DNA from: Clavaria fumosa
Lineage: Eukaryota > Basidiomycota > Agaricomycetes > Agaricales > Clavariaceae
DNA length: 64,000 nt
Reading direction: 5' to 3'
NCBI GenBank assembly: GCA_951802425.1
Contig: OX637795.1
Coordinates: 4,072,501-4,136,500, forward strand
Part shown: in pieces, positions 1 through 12,246 of the stretch
How positions within the stretch are numbered: the stretch's first letter is position 1
How the letters are laid out: every line of letters begins with the position of its first letter
Position numbers and translations under genes: made by a program
Notes under the pieces: model-generated
The model's database searches: none
Seen by the model: only the letters and a program-made list of their open reading frames with translations
Told to the model about the DNA's origin: nothing

Positions 1-13
1 CAAAGGGACCACA

Positions 14-3000
14 ATGAAGGCCCTTGTCAACTCAGGGTGCACCAACTGCTTCATGGATTTGGAGTGGGCAAAAGGAGTGGGACTGGAGCCATCTCTCCTG
101 CTGAACCCAATCACCATGTATAATGTGGATGGGACACAGAACAGGAATGGAAAGGTCCGGTATGGGATAGAGGTGCTGGTGAGAGTTGGTGACCACCAGG
201 AGCGGATCCACTTTCTGCTGGGAAAGACCCAGTCCCACAAGGTCATCCTTGGGCATGACTGGCTCAAGCGGCATAACCCGGATATCGACTGGCAGAAGGC
301 AGAGCTGAGCCTTACCTGCTGCCCCCCACAGTGTTCCCCATCCCCTCGAGCCCCTGCACCCCTGAAAACGAGTACCCTCGCATCCACGAGTATTCTGGAC
401 ACCCATTTTCCCAACTCTGGCCCTACCCCTGATTGGCCCAGCCGCTACCCTTTGGTGTTTAGTGAAGTGAAGTGGGATGAACTTCCCCGCTCCCAACCAG
501 ACTTCGATATTAAGATCGAGTTCAAAAAGGACCCTGAGCACCTCTCCTCCAAGCTGTATTCTTTGACACAGCAGGAGATGGTGGAGATGAACCGTTGGGT
601 GGATGAGCAGCTTGCTTCTGGACGAATCCGGCCCTCGAAATCCCCGTATGCCAGCCCCTTCTTCTTCAAACATGAGAAGGACAAACTGCGGCCAATCATC
701 GACTACTTGAGGCTGAATGCACACCTGATCAAGGACAAGTACCCCCTCCCCCGCATCCGAGACACAGTGGATGTGCTTAAAGGAGCGTCGATCTACTCTA
801 AGATTGATGCAAAGGGAGGTTTCCCATCTATGCAGGTCTGGCCCGAGCACCAGCACCGCTGCGCCTTCCTGACACCCTGTGGACTCTTCGAACCAGCTGT
901 CATGTGGTTTGGACTGCAGAATGCCCCTGCTACCTTCCAACGCTTCATGAATCATGTGTTGAGGGAGGAGATTGCAGGAGGACATGTGAGGGCCTATGTG
1001 GATGATGTCATTGTGTTTGCAGAGGACTTGGCTACACACCGGTACTGGATGGATCAGGTCTTGAGGAAGTTTGGGGAGAATGGGTTGTGTCTCAAACTCA
1101 GTAAATGCGAGTTTGAGAAGAGTGAGATCATCTTCCTGGGGATGAAGATCTCCCACAACAGACTAGAGCATGATCCAGCCAAGGGTGCGGCAGTCCGAGA
1201 TTGGCCATGTCCTAAGAATGTGAAGGATGTCCAGAGGTTCAATGGGATGCTGAACTACCTCCGCCGGCACATCCCGAATCTTTCTGCCCGGGCAAAGCCA
1301 CTCTTCCAGCTGACTGGGAATGTTCCGTGGAAATGGGAGGAGGAGGAGGAAGCAGCCTTTCGAGATCTCTGCCAGGCACTTGTATTGGCCCCAGTCTTGG
1401 CTCTGCCTCAGGACAAAGGGAGATGGAAGGTAGAGACAGATGCAAGCAACCTGGCAACTGGTGGAGTGCTCTCGCAGCTGCAGATGGATGGAACCTGGAG
1501 AGTTGTTGACTATATCTCCAAGGCCCTCACTGCAGCTGAGAAGAACTACGATGTGTACGACAAGGAGTTCTTGGCTGTGATTCGGGCACTTCGCAAGTGG
1601 TGAGCATACCTCATTGGAGCAGAGGAGACGATCGAGATCTGGACAGACCATGCAAACCTCCAGTACTTCCGGAAGCCCCAGAAGTTGAAGCCTCGGCAGG
1701 TTTGTTGGGTTGGAGAGCTCCAGTGCTTTGACTTTGAGATAAAGTACCGCACTGGCAAGTCGAATACAAAGGCAGATGCACTCTCCCGGAGACCGGACTA
1801 TGGAGAGATGGTGGAGGAGGATGCACTGGTGCAGGTTTTCCCGGAAACGGAAGTCCGTGTGTCATTCACATCGGAAATGGAGACGCTACTCCAGAAAAAT
1901 AGCACGGTACACATACAGAAGCCAGAGGAGCTTGATGATGAGTGGACACGAGATCGTGCTGGACTCTGGCAAAAGGGGATAGTCACTTGGGTCCCCCTAG
2001 GAGCTCGTGAGGCCGTTCTCGAGTTTGAGCATGACCTCCCCGCTGCTGGACACCCTGGGCCCCAGAAGTTGAGAGCAGCACTAGTGAAGGGTTATTGGTG
2101 GCCGGACATGGTAAAAGATGCGGATCGGTATGCTCAGGGGTGTGAGACTTGCCAGCGGACGAAGCCTGACCGTACCAAGCGTGCTGCCCCACTGCACCCC
2201 CATCTGGTGCCCGATGGTCCCTGGTCGGTGATCTCATGGGACATAGTCGGTCCCCTCCCCCTCTCCCGTGGACATAATGCCATCCTTGTTATTGTTGACA
2301 AATTCATGAAATGGACACTGCTCGAAGCAATCGGGCTCGACCTCACAGGACTTGGAGCAGCGCATCTCCTCCGGGATCGAGTGTTTCGTGACCATGGAGT
2401 CCCTCACAAGGTTGTGAGTGACCGCGGGTCCCAGTTTGTGTCCCGCTTCATGAAGGAGTTCTACTCCATGATCTGGGTAAAGGCAAATCCAAGTACTGCC
2501 TTTCATCCGCAGACTGATGGACAGACGGAACGGGCAAACCAGGAGATGGAGATCTATCTCCGGGCTTACGTGGACCATCTCCAGGATGACTGGGCTGAAT
2601 GGTTGTCCACTGCGGAGTTTGCTCTTAATAATCATGAGCACTCAGCGACAGGACAGACACCTTTCTTCCTCGATTATGGATGACACCCATGGAATGGGGG
2701 GCTCCGGCCACCTTCTGAGGTGAACCCGGCAGCGGACGAGTGGATGGCTAAGCTCACGGAGTCCCGAAGAGCAGCCAAGGAGGCAATGGAGAAAGCGGTG
2801 GCAGCAATGAAGAAGAGCTACGATAAGGGGAAACACCCAAGTCAGGAGTACTCTGAGGGAGATCTGGTCTGGCTGGATACTAGAAACTTGAAGATGGACC
2901 GGCCCTGTAAAAAGCTTGACAACAAGAGAGCAGGCCCCTTTGCAGTTGAGGAGAAGGTGGGACCTGCTGGGTATTGCCTCAAGCTCCCTCGGGCCTGGCG

Positions 3001-3310
3001 CATCCATCGGGTCTTCAATGAGTTGCTGTTGACACCATACCACCCCCCTTCCTTCCCTTCTCAGAACCTGCCTCCCCCTCCGCCCCCTACAATTGATGAT
3101 GACCACCTGGAGTATGATGTGGAGGCGATCCTTGATGTTAAGAAGGTGGGACATGGGGTGAAGTACTTGGTGAAGTGGTTGGGATATCCAGTGGAGGAAA
3201 ACACTTGGGAGCCCCGTAGGAACCTCACTAATGTAACGTTGCTTCTCCAGGACTTCTTCCTCTCCCACCCCGACAAGGCCAAGCTAGCTGGTCGGGACGC
3301 CCAGCCTTAA
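14..3310 (+). pseudogene. Ty3/gypsy chromodomain retrotransposon pol (decayed)
   Basis: One reading frame, broken by two in-frame TGA codons (1601-1603 and 2681-2683), encodes the pol polyprotein of a Ty3/gypsy element. In order I see an aspartic protease (first ~60 residues), reverse transcriptase with the active-site motif AYVDDVIVF, RNase H ending in TKADALSRRPDYG, an HHCC integrase zinc finger, an integrase core (SWDIVGP, DRGSQFVSRF, HPQTDGQTER) and a C-terminal chromodomain (YLVKWLGYPVEENTWEP). The frame is unchanged across both stops, so the damage is point mutation. Both TGA codons sit where relatives have arginine, as expected of CGA to TGA. The protease triad reads NSG instead of DSG, which alone would abolish proteolysis. 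Gag and the 5' LTR lie outside the window or are missing. The chromodomain implies targeting to marked chromatin. The element is almost certainly dead. Confidence 0.93.
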
Positions 3311-3321
3311 GAGGGGGGTGA

Positions 3322-3610
3322 TGTTAGGATCGCTTATGTAAGCCATCCCAAAGTGCAGTTGTGGAGAAACTGGGGAGGGTTGTTGGAAGGTCACATGACC
3401 TGTGGCTGTGGTCAGATTACATAATCGTAAGATCACATGACCTGGGCCTGGGCGCATCACGTGATCCGAGGGTCCGAGCGTAGGAATGCCGGCAAGTGCC
3501 AAAGCATTCGCTATATATACTGCATCCTTTCCATTTTTGTACTCTTTTCCCCTTATCTTAGTATTGTCGTCATGACCTTATGCTTAAGTTGTGTGAGACC
3601 CAGTCTGATA
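3322..3610 (+). repeat. 3' LTR of the Ty3 element
   Basis: Just after the pol stop comes a purine tract (3311-3319, GAGGGGGGT), then a sequence starting TGTTAGGATC and ending AGTCTGATA. The related copy at 6269 starts TGTCAGG, so the ends were probably TGTCAGG...CTGACA with C-to-T decay. A TATATATAC box lies about 90 bp before the end. The same LTR family recurs at 6269-6566 and, shortened and inverted, at 17742-17942 and 19562-19758. Confidence 0.8.
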
Positions 3611-4743
3611 GTCGCAAAAACATTTGACAAGGTGTAAAAAGTGAAAAGGACAAGTTAAGAGAGAAATGATTTCGCTGAGAAGGTCACGAGCAGTCACGAC
3701 AATGTTGAGAGGTGTGTTGGTGAAGGCAATGGCTTTGCCGACTGATGGGAGAACCTGTAGGGTTCAAGAAATCAGTACCAAGACAAATAAAGGAAAATAC
3801 TTAAGTGTGTGAGTTTATACAAGCATGGAGGATGAGTTAGAAGAAAGCAGAATGTGTCTTGGTGTTATCGAGGTCACCAAGTGAGACAAGACCTATCAAT
3901 TGTGATGGTTCCAAGCTCAAAGGGCATATTAGCCTCAAGCTTAAACCAAAGTGCATCAATATCAAGTCTACAGTACTGTGAGTACATGCAAGACTTATAT
4001 ACATATGTGCTGAGAGTGTAACTATCTAGGAAAAGTACAGAAGTCTCCAAGCAACAGAACTATAGTAGTATGGGGTATGTTTAATCATATAGTAACTAGG
4101 CACATGTTCTACTAAGTTTGTGAGGGGTTATGAAGGCATAGGTAAGGTTGCAAAGATGACTGGTCATGGGTTGCAACCTAGTTAAATAAGCATATATGTA
4201 ACTATAACTACAGGGGGATTCTCGGATCATAAGTAACATAGTTATAGACTATTGGGGAGAAGAAGGGGAACATAATCTGAAAGGTATATACAGCTGACCA
4301 TTGGTGGCATGTTTGAGCATTAAGGTTGTGAGGTCATAAGAGCAGTCATGTGGGTGACACTGGTGATGTGGGTGATGCAGGTGACCTTGGGTGGGAAGTC
4401 ATGTGGGTAACACTGATAACGTGGGTAATGGCCATAATGCTGGTAATGATATTAGTGCTGGTAGTGGTAGTGCCAGGGGTGCTGCATGGCAAGTCATGTG
4501 TTGGATGAAGAGATAGCATAACCACATGTTGTGTATCAGTTTGGTGGATTCAGGTGATAGATATGCATAAGGTGCAATGGAGAAAGGCTGTGCGAGTATA
4601 GCATGGTGGTCACGAGTGTTGTATGAAGGTGGGGGAAGCCTGGGAGGGCTCTGGAAGAAGAAGGTGGGTTTCAGAAGTGTGTAGGGTGGTCCATGAGGTA
4701 GTGAGAGGGCATCGGGAGGTCTGTAGGTGATGATAGAGTCGAA
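3611..4743. other. Gene-free stretch between Ty3 LTR and Helitron
   Basis: No coding sequence with recognisable content on either strand. Near 4346 and 4396 there are two degenerate copies of a phrase built on GTCATGTGGGT followed by ACAC, probably old repeat debris. The missing 5' part of the Helitron may have lain here, but I see no helicase Walker A motif or Rep domain. Confidence 0.5.
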
Positions 4744-5938
4744 TTGGGTATGGAAAAATGGGTGGATCCTGACAAACTCCTGCAATCTGCAGCCATGATT
4801 ATCTGGGATGAGGCACCAATGCAGCATTGTCATATTGCTGAGGCTGTGGACAAGACATTGCAGGACATCCATGGAAGTGATAGGCTATTTGGTGGATTGA
4901 CAGTGGTGTTTGGTGGGGACTTCCAACAGACATTGCCTGTTATTGTCAAAGGTTCAAGACCCCAGATTGTTGGTGCCTGTCTTCAATGTTCAGTGGTTTG
5001 GAGACACCTTAAAATCCTGAACCTATCTGTCAACATGCATTTGGGACCAGAGCAGGTGGAACAAGAATTTGGAAAGTGGCAGCTTGATGTTGGGCATGGG
5101 AAACATACAGACAACAACTGCAACCTCAAGCTTCCTGAGCACTTCAAGTGTGCCAGCAATACATTGGCCTCCCTGGTTCAATTTGTCTATCCAGGTTAGT
5201 TGGTGTTTTGATAATACATTGGACTCTGTGGCTCAATGCATCCATGCAAGCATTTCAGATCTCCTCATCCACCTGATCAGTACTTCAATGATCGCATGCT
5301 CCTCTCTGCACGAAATGAGGATGTTCACAGCATCAATGCCTCAGTCCTCAAGAACTTCCCAGGAGAGGAGAGGGTTTATCGCAGTGCAGACTCTGTTGCA
5401 GCAGTGTGGGGAAGGAGATGAGAAATGCTCTATCCAGTGAAATACCAGTGGAATACCCAATTCCATCAATGCATCTGGGCTTCCATTGGCCAAGCTCACT
5501 CTTAAGATTGGCTGCCCAATCATGGTGTTGAGGAATCTGAATCCAGTACAGGAGGGTTGCAATGGGGCAAGGGGTATCTTGACAAGGATGTCAAATAGAG
5601 TGTTGGAGGTTCGTCTGTTGAGTGGGGAGAATGCTGGCCAGAAAATTTTTATCCCTTGCATCACACTTACTCCTTCTGACATCCAAATTCCTTTTGAACT
5701 CAAACATCAGCAATTCCCTGTGTTGGTGGCCTTTGCCATGACCATCAACAAGAGCCAAGGGCAGTCTGTGAAATATGTGGGATTGAACTTTAGAACTTCT
5801 GTGTTCACCCATGGACAGTTTTATGTTGCAGTTTCACATGTTACTTCTGTTCAAAGGATTAAAGCAATTTGGGATCACACTGTTACAGAACCTGTTACAA
5901 AGAATATTGTGTACACTGAAGTACTACTTGACTAATGT
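4744..5938 (+). pseudogene. Helitron PIF1-like helicase (broken)
   Basis: Two blocks of helicase sequence are separated by damage. The first (4744-5199) has a Walker B-like motif IIWDEAPM and the conserved block VVFGGDFQQTLPVI, both typical of PIF1/RRM3 helicases in Helitrons. It ends in a stop at 5197-5199. The same frame resumes (5236-5421) with FNDRMLLSARNEDVHSIN and SADSV, then shifts frame near 5415. The last block (5486-5935) has IGCPIMVLRNLNP and the terminal motif FAMTINKSQGQS...YVAVSHV. At least two stops and one frameshift make it non-functional. It would have unwound DNA during rolling-circle transposition. Confidence 0.9.
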
Positions 5939-6220
5939 TTATTGTGACTGGATGAATACTGCTCTATACCACTTTACTTACACTACTTCACTTACAATGT
6001 ACCTGTTGACCTTTCATTTTATGTGATACCCAGACTATTTGTGCTCTGTGCACTACTTTAATAACAATGTATATATTGGGCTTACAATTGGTGTGATGAC
6101 CACTTCTCTTATAAGACTACAAAGCTTATGTACTAAAATATTTATATCTCAGCAACCACTGGGCCAATATTCACCAAATTTTCAGTATGTCTACACCACT
6201 CAACTAACATTTTTCTTGCA

Positions 6221-6250
6221 CCTTGCAGTGTCTGCAAGGGCTTTTGCTAG
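6221..6250 (+). other. Helitron 3' terminal hairpin and CTAG end
   Basis: CCTTGCAG (6221-6228) and CTGCAAGG (6232-6239) form a perfect 8-bp stem with a TGT loop. Seven bases later the sequence ends in CTAG (6247-6250), followed by T. A short hairpin upstream of a CTRR terminus, inserted before T, is the standard Helitron 3' end, and its orientation agrees with the helicase. Confidence 0.8.
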
Positions 6251-6268
6251 TTGATAATTGTGATAATA

Positions 6269-6566
6269 TGTCAGGATCACTTACATAAGCATGCAAGAAA
6301 AGTCAGGAAAGGATCATGAAAGAGTTGCAGGAGGATCACAGCTAAGTCACATGATTGTGACAGCTGACAGATTATGTAATGGCATGTCACATGACTCAGG
6401 CCTTAAGCACATCACATGATGCATGAGGTCCGAGCATGGGAATGCCAGCAATGCCTGAACCATTCGCTATATATACTATGACTTTTCCAGTTTTGTACTC
6501 TTTTCCCCTTATGTTAGTATCATCATCATTGACCTTGCATTTGGTAGTGTGAGACTGAGTCTGATA
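6269..6566 (+). repeat. LTR of the same Ty3 family (solo/truncated context)
   Basis: This sequence aligns with the LTR at 3322-3610 along its length: TGTCAGGATC start, runs of TCACATGA, the phrase CATTCGCTATATATACT and the end GAGTCTGATA. No pol precedes it. It is followed directly by an inverted RNase H fragment, so it is either a solo LTR or part of a rearranged mosaic. The flanking 5-mers (TAATA and GACAT) do not match, so there is no target duplication. Confidence 0.75.
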
Positions 6567-6829
6567 GACATGTGGACCTCAGTTTCTGGGAAAACCTGCA
6601 CTGGTGCATCCTTCTCCACCATCTCTCCATAGTCAGGCCTCTGCAAGAGTGCATCAGCCTTTGTGTTCAACTTCCCAGTGCAATACTTTATCTCAAAGTC
6701 AAAGCACTGGAGCTCCCCAACCCAATGGACCTGCCTCAGTTTCAACTTCTGGGGCTTCCGGAAGTACTGGAGGTTCACATGGTCTGTCCAGATCTTGATC
6801 ATCTCATCTGCTCTGATGAAGTATGCCTG
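6567..6829 (-). pseudogene. Inverted RNase H fragment of the Ty3 family
   Basis: The minus strand encodes a stretch matching the RNase H/linker region of the first element (KIWTDHVNLQYFRKPQ, VGELQCFDFEIKY, NTKADALLQRPDYGEM). The fragment stops exactly where the LTR of the second Ty3 element begins (6830), in the middle of the phrase equivalent to AYLIGAEE. That marks the second element as a later insertion into this older copy. Confidence 0.8.
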
Positions 6830-7418
6830 TGTTATGACTATCATTGCCAGTGTTCCTGGGCAGGCTAGCTGGGCAGGAGGACTAGAGTGGTAGTATTGAA
6901 AGTAACAAGTCTGGGAGTTACATGTCCTCTACTTACTTGTATTTATACTAGGACAGGAGGCATGACAACGGCACGGTACAAAGCAGCAAGTAGGGAACCT
7001 AATGATGACGACTGTAGGGAAGGAATGAATGTATCGAAGAGACAGTCACGTGGTTGTGATAGCAACAAGAAGGGAAGTAGCGGTAGGTGAGGGGATGGTA
7101 CAGTGGCAGGAAAAGGGACAAGGGCAGTGAGGGGATGGGACAACAGTAACTGGTGAGGAAGACAAGGGAGTTACCCAATCCAGGTTAGTCTTGATGGTGC
7201 CAGAGCAACAGGTGTCAGGGCGCGACAGGATGATGGCATCCCGCACTGATGTTCCATCACGAAAATGGGCCATCTCCTTGGTACTAGTCATGCGATTCAT
7301 AGTCAAGTGATCAGGCGCTTACCAGGCATGTGACGATAGGTCTGTTAGTCACATGTCCGGGATCCTGGATGTGTCCCGTGACACAAGCACAGTAGTCACC
7401 TGACCACATACCGTAACA
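6830..7418 (-). repeat. 3' LTR of second Ty3 element
   Basis: 589 bp, with minus-strand ends TGTTACGGTA and CATAACA. A purine tract (AGGGGGGAGG on the minus strand, near 7421-7432) adjoins its inner edge. It shares more than 400 bp with 12609-13045, differing mostly by C/T and G/A changes. Confidence 0.85.
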
Positions 7419-10400
7419 TAACCTCCCCCCTAAGATTGCGCTTTCTGAGCAATCTCAAAGTCCTGTAAGGCATCCTGGCATCCTTGAGGTTCTTGGCCGG
7501 CTCCCAGGTGTCGTCTTCCGGGGGATAACCAAGCCAGCATACCAGGTACTGTACTAATCTTCCTCTTTTATGTTTCCCCCTAACAAACTCCACCTCGTAC
7601 TGCGGTTTGCCATCGATTTCTATGCTTTCGGGACATTGTGGGTGATCAGGACCAGGAGTAGCGAGAGTAATGAGGGACTTGTGGAACACTGGGTGTATCC
7701 GCCAATGCCATGGTAGTTCGAGCTCGTAGGCGGCAGCACCTCGTTCTGCAATGACCTTGAAAGGTCCAACTCACCTCGGCATCAGTTTTTTCCGCAGATC
7801 TTCCAATACCAGATTCTTGCTTCTCCAACCATACTAAGGTCCCTTCTTTCCAATCCGTTGTGTATCCACTGCGCTTTTCTATTGTATGGTTGGACTGCTC
7901 CACTAATCTCTTCATTTTTTCCTGCATCTTGTAGGCCTTCTTCAGGAAGTCGTCAGCGGCAGGGTTGTTCGATTCACTGAGCCGTAGGTCCAGAAGGGCG
8001 ATAGGGTGTTGTGTGTAGCCGAGAAGAAGAAAGGGGGTTATGTCCGAGGTCCCATAGGCATGGTTGTTGAGGGCAAACTCTGTAATCGGGAGCCAAGAGG
8101 CCCACCCTTCGGGTATCTCACTACAGACGTGTTTCAGTAGCGTGAATACTTCTTGGTTGGCCCTTTCCGTGAGTCCATCGGTCTGGGGGTGGTATGCCAT
8201 GCTGGGATTAGTTTTTACTCCTAGCTGTCCATACACATTCTTGAGGAACTTAGCCACGAAGTTTGATCCTCGATCACTCATCACCTTGGAGGGTAGTCCA
8301 TGGCTTGTGTAGACTCGTTGTAGGAATATGCGGGCTGCTCCTTCGCTCGTAAGGTCCATGCTGATTGGCTCCAGTAGGGAGGATCATGTAGCATGGTCGC
8401 GGATGACTAGGACACTGTCATATCCTTCAGAGCTGTTCAGTGGACCTACAATATCCCAGCTTATCTCGTCCCACGGTTGAAGCGGGGCCGGGAAAGGGTG
8501 TAAGGCGGGTCTATTTCTGGCATGGTTGATCTTATTTCATTGGCAGTGCCAACATCATTGGATCTGAGCCTGTATATCATTATTGAGTCCTGGCCAGTCG
8601 AAGTTTCGGCATATGTTCTCGCTAGTCTTGCACATTCCTGGGTGGCCTGCGGAGGGGGCGTTGTGGTGGAGAATCAAGATGTTGTCAACCAGTCCTGGGG
8701 GAACCCAGATCTTGTTGCAGTAGTATTTGAGTCCATCAGGCTCCTGTACAATAGCAGGACTGTGGGTCAACTCGGCCTGGGTGGCTTTGATGCAGTCTAG
8801 AAGGCTTAATTCGGTTACAGATTTGAAAAGGGCATCTGGTAGCAGCAGGGTTAGGAGGGGAGTTGTTGTGTCATCATGGTCAGGTCAGTGGGAGAGCACA
8901 TCAGCAGCAGTGTTGGTCTTTCCTGGCCGATGTTTGATCTCAAAGTGGTACAGGGCGAGGAGGGCCCTCCATCAGTTCTGTTGGCCATTGAGTGGGTTGG
9001 GTTTCCAGAAGTACGCTAGGTTAGCATGATCAGTCCATATCTCAAATGGTTCGGCAGTCCCAATGAGGTATTGGGGCCAGGTCTCGAGGGCGCAGACAAC
9101 AGTGAGGAGTTCTTTGTTGTAGGTATTGTAGTTTTTCTCAGTGTTCTTGAGTGCCTTGGAAAAGCAGTCGATCATCGCCCAGCTTCCGTCTTCCTGCTGT
9201 TGGTACAGTATTCCACCTATTGTGATGTTAGAGGCATCTGTCTCGATTTTCCAGTTCCCCTCATCTCTTGGCACCATTGTTTTCCGTCCATCGAGCAGCT
9301 GCTGAATGAGTTGGTCGAAGGTGTTCTTCTCCTCTTGGTCCCACTGCCAGTCCTTGTTGCCAGTGAGTTGGTGGAGGGGAATCGCAGTTGTTGTGAAGTC
9401 CAGAATATGTCATCGGAAGTAGTTCAGGAATCCCAGAAACCTCTGGACATCTCTTTTACATCTCGGGATGGGCCATTCACGGATTCCTGCACATAGTCGT
9501 TCCGATTTCTCAATATGTCCATGCTGGATGTAGTGTCCTAGGAATTCAACCTTGCATTTTTGGAATTGGCATTTTTCTAGATGTAGGCAGAGTGAGTTCT
9601 GAGCCAGCCTGTTGAGAATGGCTCAGGTGATCCTTTGGTGTGTTTCCAGGTCTGGTGTGTGGATGAGGATATCGTCAATGTAGACATGTACATGGCCTGT
9701 GGCGATTTCTTCTCAGAGGATGGCATTCATGAACTGTTGAAATTGTGCTGGTGTGTTGGTGAGCCTGAATCCCATTACCATGTATTCAAATTGTCCCTTG
9801 GGGCAGATAAAAGCTGTCATCCATTCGTCTCCTTCACGGATTCGGACATTGTTGAATCCTTGTATAATGTCCATCTTGGTGAAGAAGATCTTTCCTTTCA
9901 GGGCATCGAGGATATCCTGTATGAGAGGGAGTGGATGGGCATCTTTCTTCATTACCAAATTGAGGTCCCGATAGTCGATGATGGGGCATAGTTTTTTGCC
10001 TTCTTGTTTGAAGAGCGGCGCAGCCCAGGGGGAGTTCGAAGGGCGTATTCAGCCACTCTTCAGGTTTTCATCGATCCAGATTTTCAATTCTGGGTAGTAG
10101 GCCTGAGGGATTGAATAGATTTTCGATCGTTTGGGCACAGCTCCTTCTAACAGCTCGATAGGGTGGTCGATGGCCCCTCGTGATGGTGGTAGTTTTGCGA
10201 ATTCCTCAATAGAGAAGACAGTCGGGAATTCTTCGTTGTAGGGAGGGACAGGTGCTTCGACAAAGGTTGGTCGTGTCAGTACTACCTTTGGCTCTAGGGA
10301 GAACTCAATAGTCTGCTCAATCCAGTCGATGGTGGGATTGTTCTTTCTGAGCCAATCGTCGCCAAGGTAGAGGTGGGGGGGGTGGAACTGTCCGACCAAG

Positions 10401-10797
10401 AGGGTGATGCGTTGGCAGAAGTTTGTCTGATACAGATGATGAGGTCTGCCGTTTTGGTCACCATTCCTAGTGTGTTGGAGGATCCGTCTGCGTTGATTGA
10501 GTACATGGGTTGGGGGAGGTTGTGCAGCTTCAGTCCTAGGCTTTGGGCGTATTTCTTGTTGATTGCAGAGGTGGAGCATCCTGAGTCCACAAGTGCGTAT
10601 CCTAATTTTCTCTGTCCATTGCTCAGATTCTCCATAACTATTGGTAGTTCCATGCAAGGCTTTTCCAAGTTAGCCTTGATTTTCTCTTTCCTCAGGTTCA
10701 GTCTAGAGGGCAGAGAAGGGGTCACCAGGACTGGTTTATTTGCCAGGGTATCATGGGCGAGTACATAACTTTTTACCAGTGAAGAGGCTGAACTCAT
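7396..10797 (-). pseudogene. Pol of second Ty3 element (broken)
   Basis: From 10797 leftwards: aspartic protease with intact ALVDSGCSTSAIN, a linker containing a run of eight C near 10374-10381 where the frame is lost, then the start of reverse transcriptase. A TGA at 10049-10051 interrupts the phrase normally read SGRIRPS. Further blocks are RT (CPKGQFEYMVMGF, VYIDDILI), RNase H (WKIETDASNITIGG, EIWTDHANLAYF), integrase finger (HHNAPSAGHPG), integrase core (EISWDIVGP, MSDRGSNFVAKF, HPQTDGLTERANQEV) and a chromodomain (VQYLVCWLGYPPEDDTWEP). The last codons run through the purine tract into the LTR, ending at 7396-7398. Many TGA/TAG codons interrupt the frame. Confidence 0.9.
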
Positions 10798-12246
10798 TCT
10801 TCGCCGTTTCCAAAATCCGCGATTTGCTTGTCTCTGACATCAACCAAATCTCTCAACCTTGCTATCTCAGCTTGCGCCTGTTCCATCTCATCACTCGGGG
10901 CTGTTGCGGGAATCAGGGTGACCGGGGCAGGGAGGGAAAGGACTCCTCGGACCTGCTGGGTTCGTCGTGTGGGCGGAAGCAGGCAGTTCTTTGAGATGTG
11001 ACTGAGACCTCGACAGTTGTAACACTGTATCTCAGCAGGCTTGGGGTGGGAACAGTCGATGATCATCGCGTCAGGGTTAGGGGCAGTCATGGGTGTAGCG
11101 GGGGCTCGGTTTGGAGCAGTGGTGGGCCGAGAGGGGGGGATCGGAGCGCGGGCCTTTCGAAGGGATTTGAACTCCTGCCATAGGTCATCCATTTGGATGG
11201 CCTTGTTTCTCCATCTGACATAGGTAATGAGGAGGGCATCACTGTTGTACATTTTCTCAACCAGGGGCTGGTTGAGACCGTTCTTGAGGTACTCAATTAG
11301 TACCAATTCGTGGTGCGCCATGCTGAGGTGCGCTTGTCAGTAAAACCAGTCGAACTCTGTGAAGAACTCCCGAGCAGTCTTCCCACTCTGGCGGAGCTTT
11401 TGCAGGTTGGCGAGAGCCTGGGTTTTGTCGGCCATGTCAAGAAACTCATCATCTAAGTCGTTAATGAAGTTTCCCCAACTACCTGTAGTTTCCATTTCTA
11501 AGATGCGATTGACCCGGGCATTGGCCCAATCACCGGCGTACCCGAGGCTCATCTTGTTGAGTACGAAGTAGATTTTCTTGGTGTCAGTTTCATATCTTTC
11601 GGGCTTGCCCATGAAGAGGAGGGCGAACTGGCACTTGAAGGTGCAAGACGTCGTCTTGTCTCCATCGAAGTCTCTCACCATAATACCACTACTTGCTGTC
11701 GCTGTTGAGGTCATACAGTTTGATTGATGAGATGGAGCTGGGCCTTGGGGATTCGACATTTTCGGGGTTGATGAATGGGTTGATAGGTTTGGGCTGTGGT
11801 AGGTTGATGGTGGTGCGGTGTCTGGCGGCGAGTTCTCCAGCTGCGAGGAGGTCAGGGATGTTGGTTGGGGTGACGGTTGTGATGGGAACATTAGGGGGGA
11901 TCCTGGAGCATTGGCTAGGAACAGGGGGATAGGGGAGAGAGGTATGAGGCTTCCAGTCCACAATGGATCGGGTGGCAGTATCAACAAGGTACTCGGTTCG
12001 GTAACCGGTGACAGAGATGAAACGTTTGGTGGGTTGTGTCTGTGTGCACTTGTTGGCAAAAGTGCGGGTGGTGGGTATGGGCGAGGTGGGATGTGGAGAT
12101 GGTGAGGCTTCGGTGGAAGTGGGGGTCAGGATATTTTTGATGTCGTCAATGTTGAGGCCTTCTAGGACCTCAACAATGTCTTCCTGTTGTTGTTCGACCC
12201 AAAGTTTGAATAGTTGTTCTTGCAAGGTTTCTACGAATTCAACCAC
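10794..12246 (-). pseudogene. Gag of second Ty3 element (broken)
   Basis: The minus strand encodes a nucleocapsid protein: an N-terminal Pro/Ser/Thr-rich region (to ~11700), a gag core (VRDFDGDKTTSCTFKCQF, KIYFVLNKMSLGYAGDWAN) and one CCHC zinc knuckle CYNCRGLSHISKNC, followed by a short coiled-coil-like tail (EMEQAQAEIARLRDLVDVRD). A frame change near 11700-12050 and a TGA at 11337-11339 break it. Its stop codon overlaps the putative pol start as ATGA (10794-10797). Confidence 0.85.

Larger units (their letters stand above)
4744..6250 (+). mobile_element. Helitron remnant (3' half)
   Basis: A rolling-circle transposon remnant: the decayed 3' part of a PIF1-type helicase followed by a textbook Helitron 3' end. 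The N-terminal Rep nuclease and the helicase Walker A region are absent, so the copy is 5'-truncated. The 5' boundary is not visible, and 4744 is only where recognisable coding begins. Confidence 0.82.

Noticed and set aside
32..1156. 374-codon minus-strand open frame
   Set aside because: Antisense of the Ty3 reverse transcriptase with no domain of its own.
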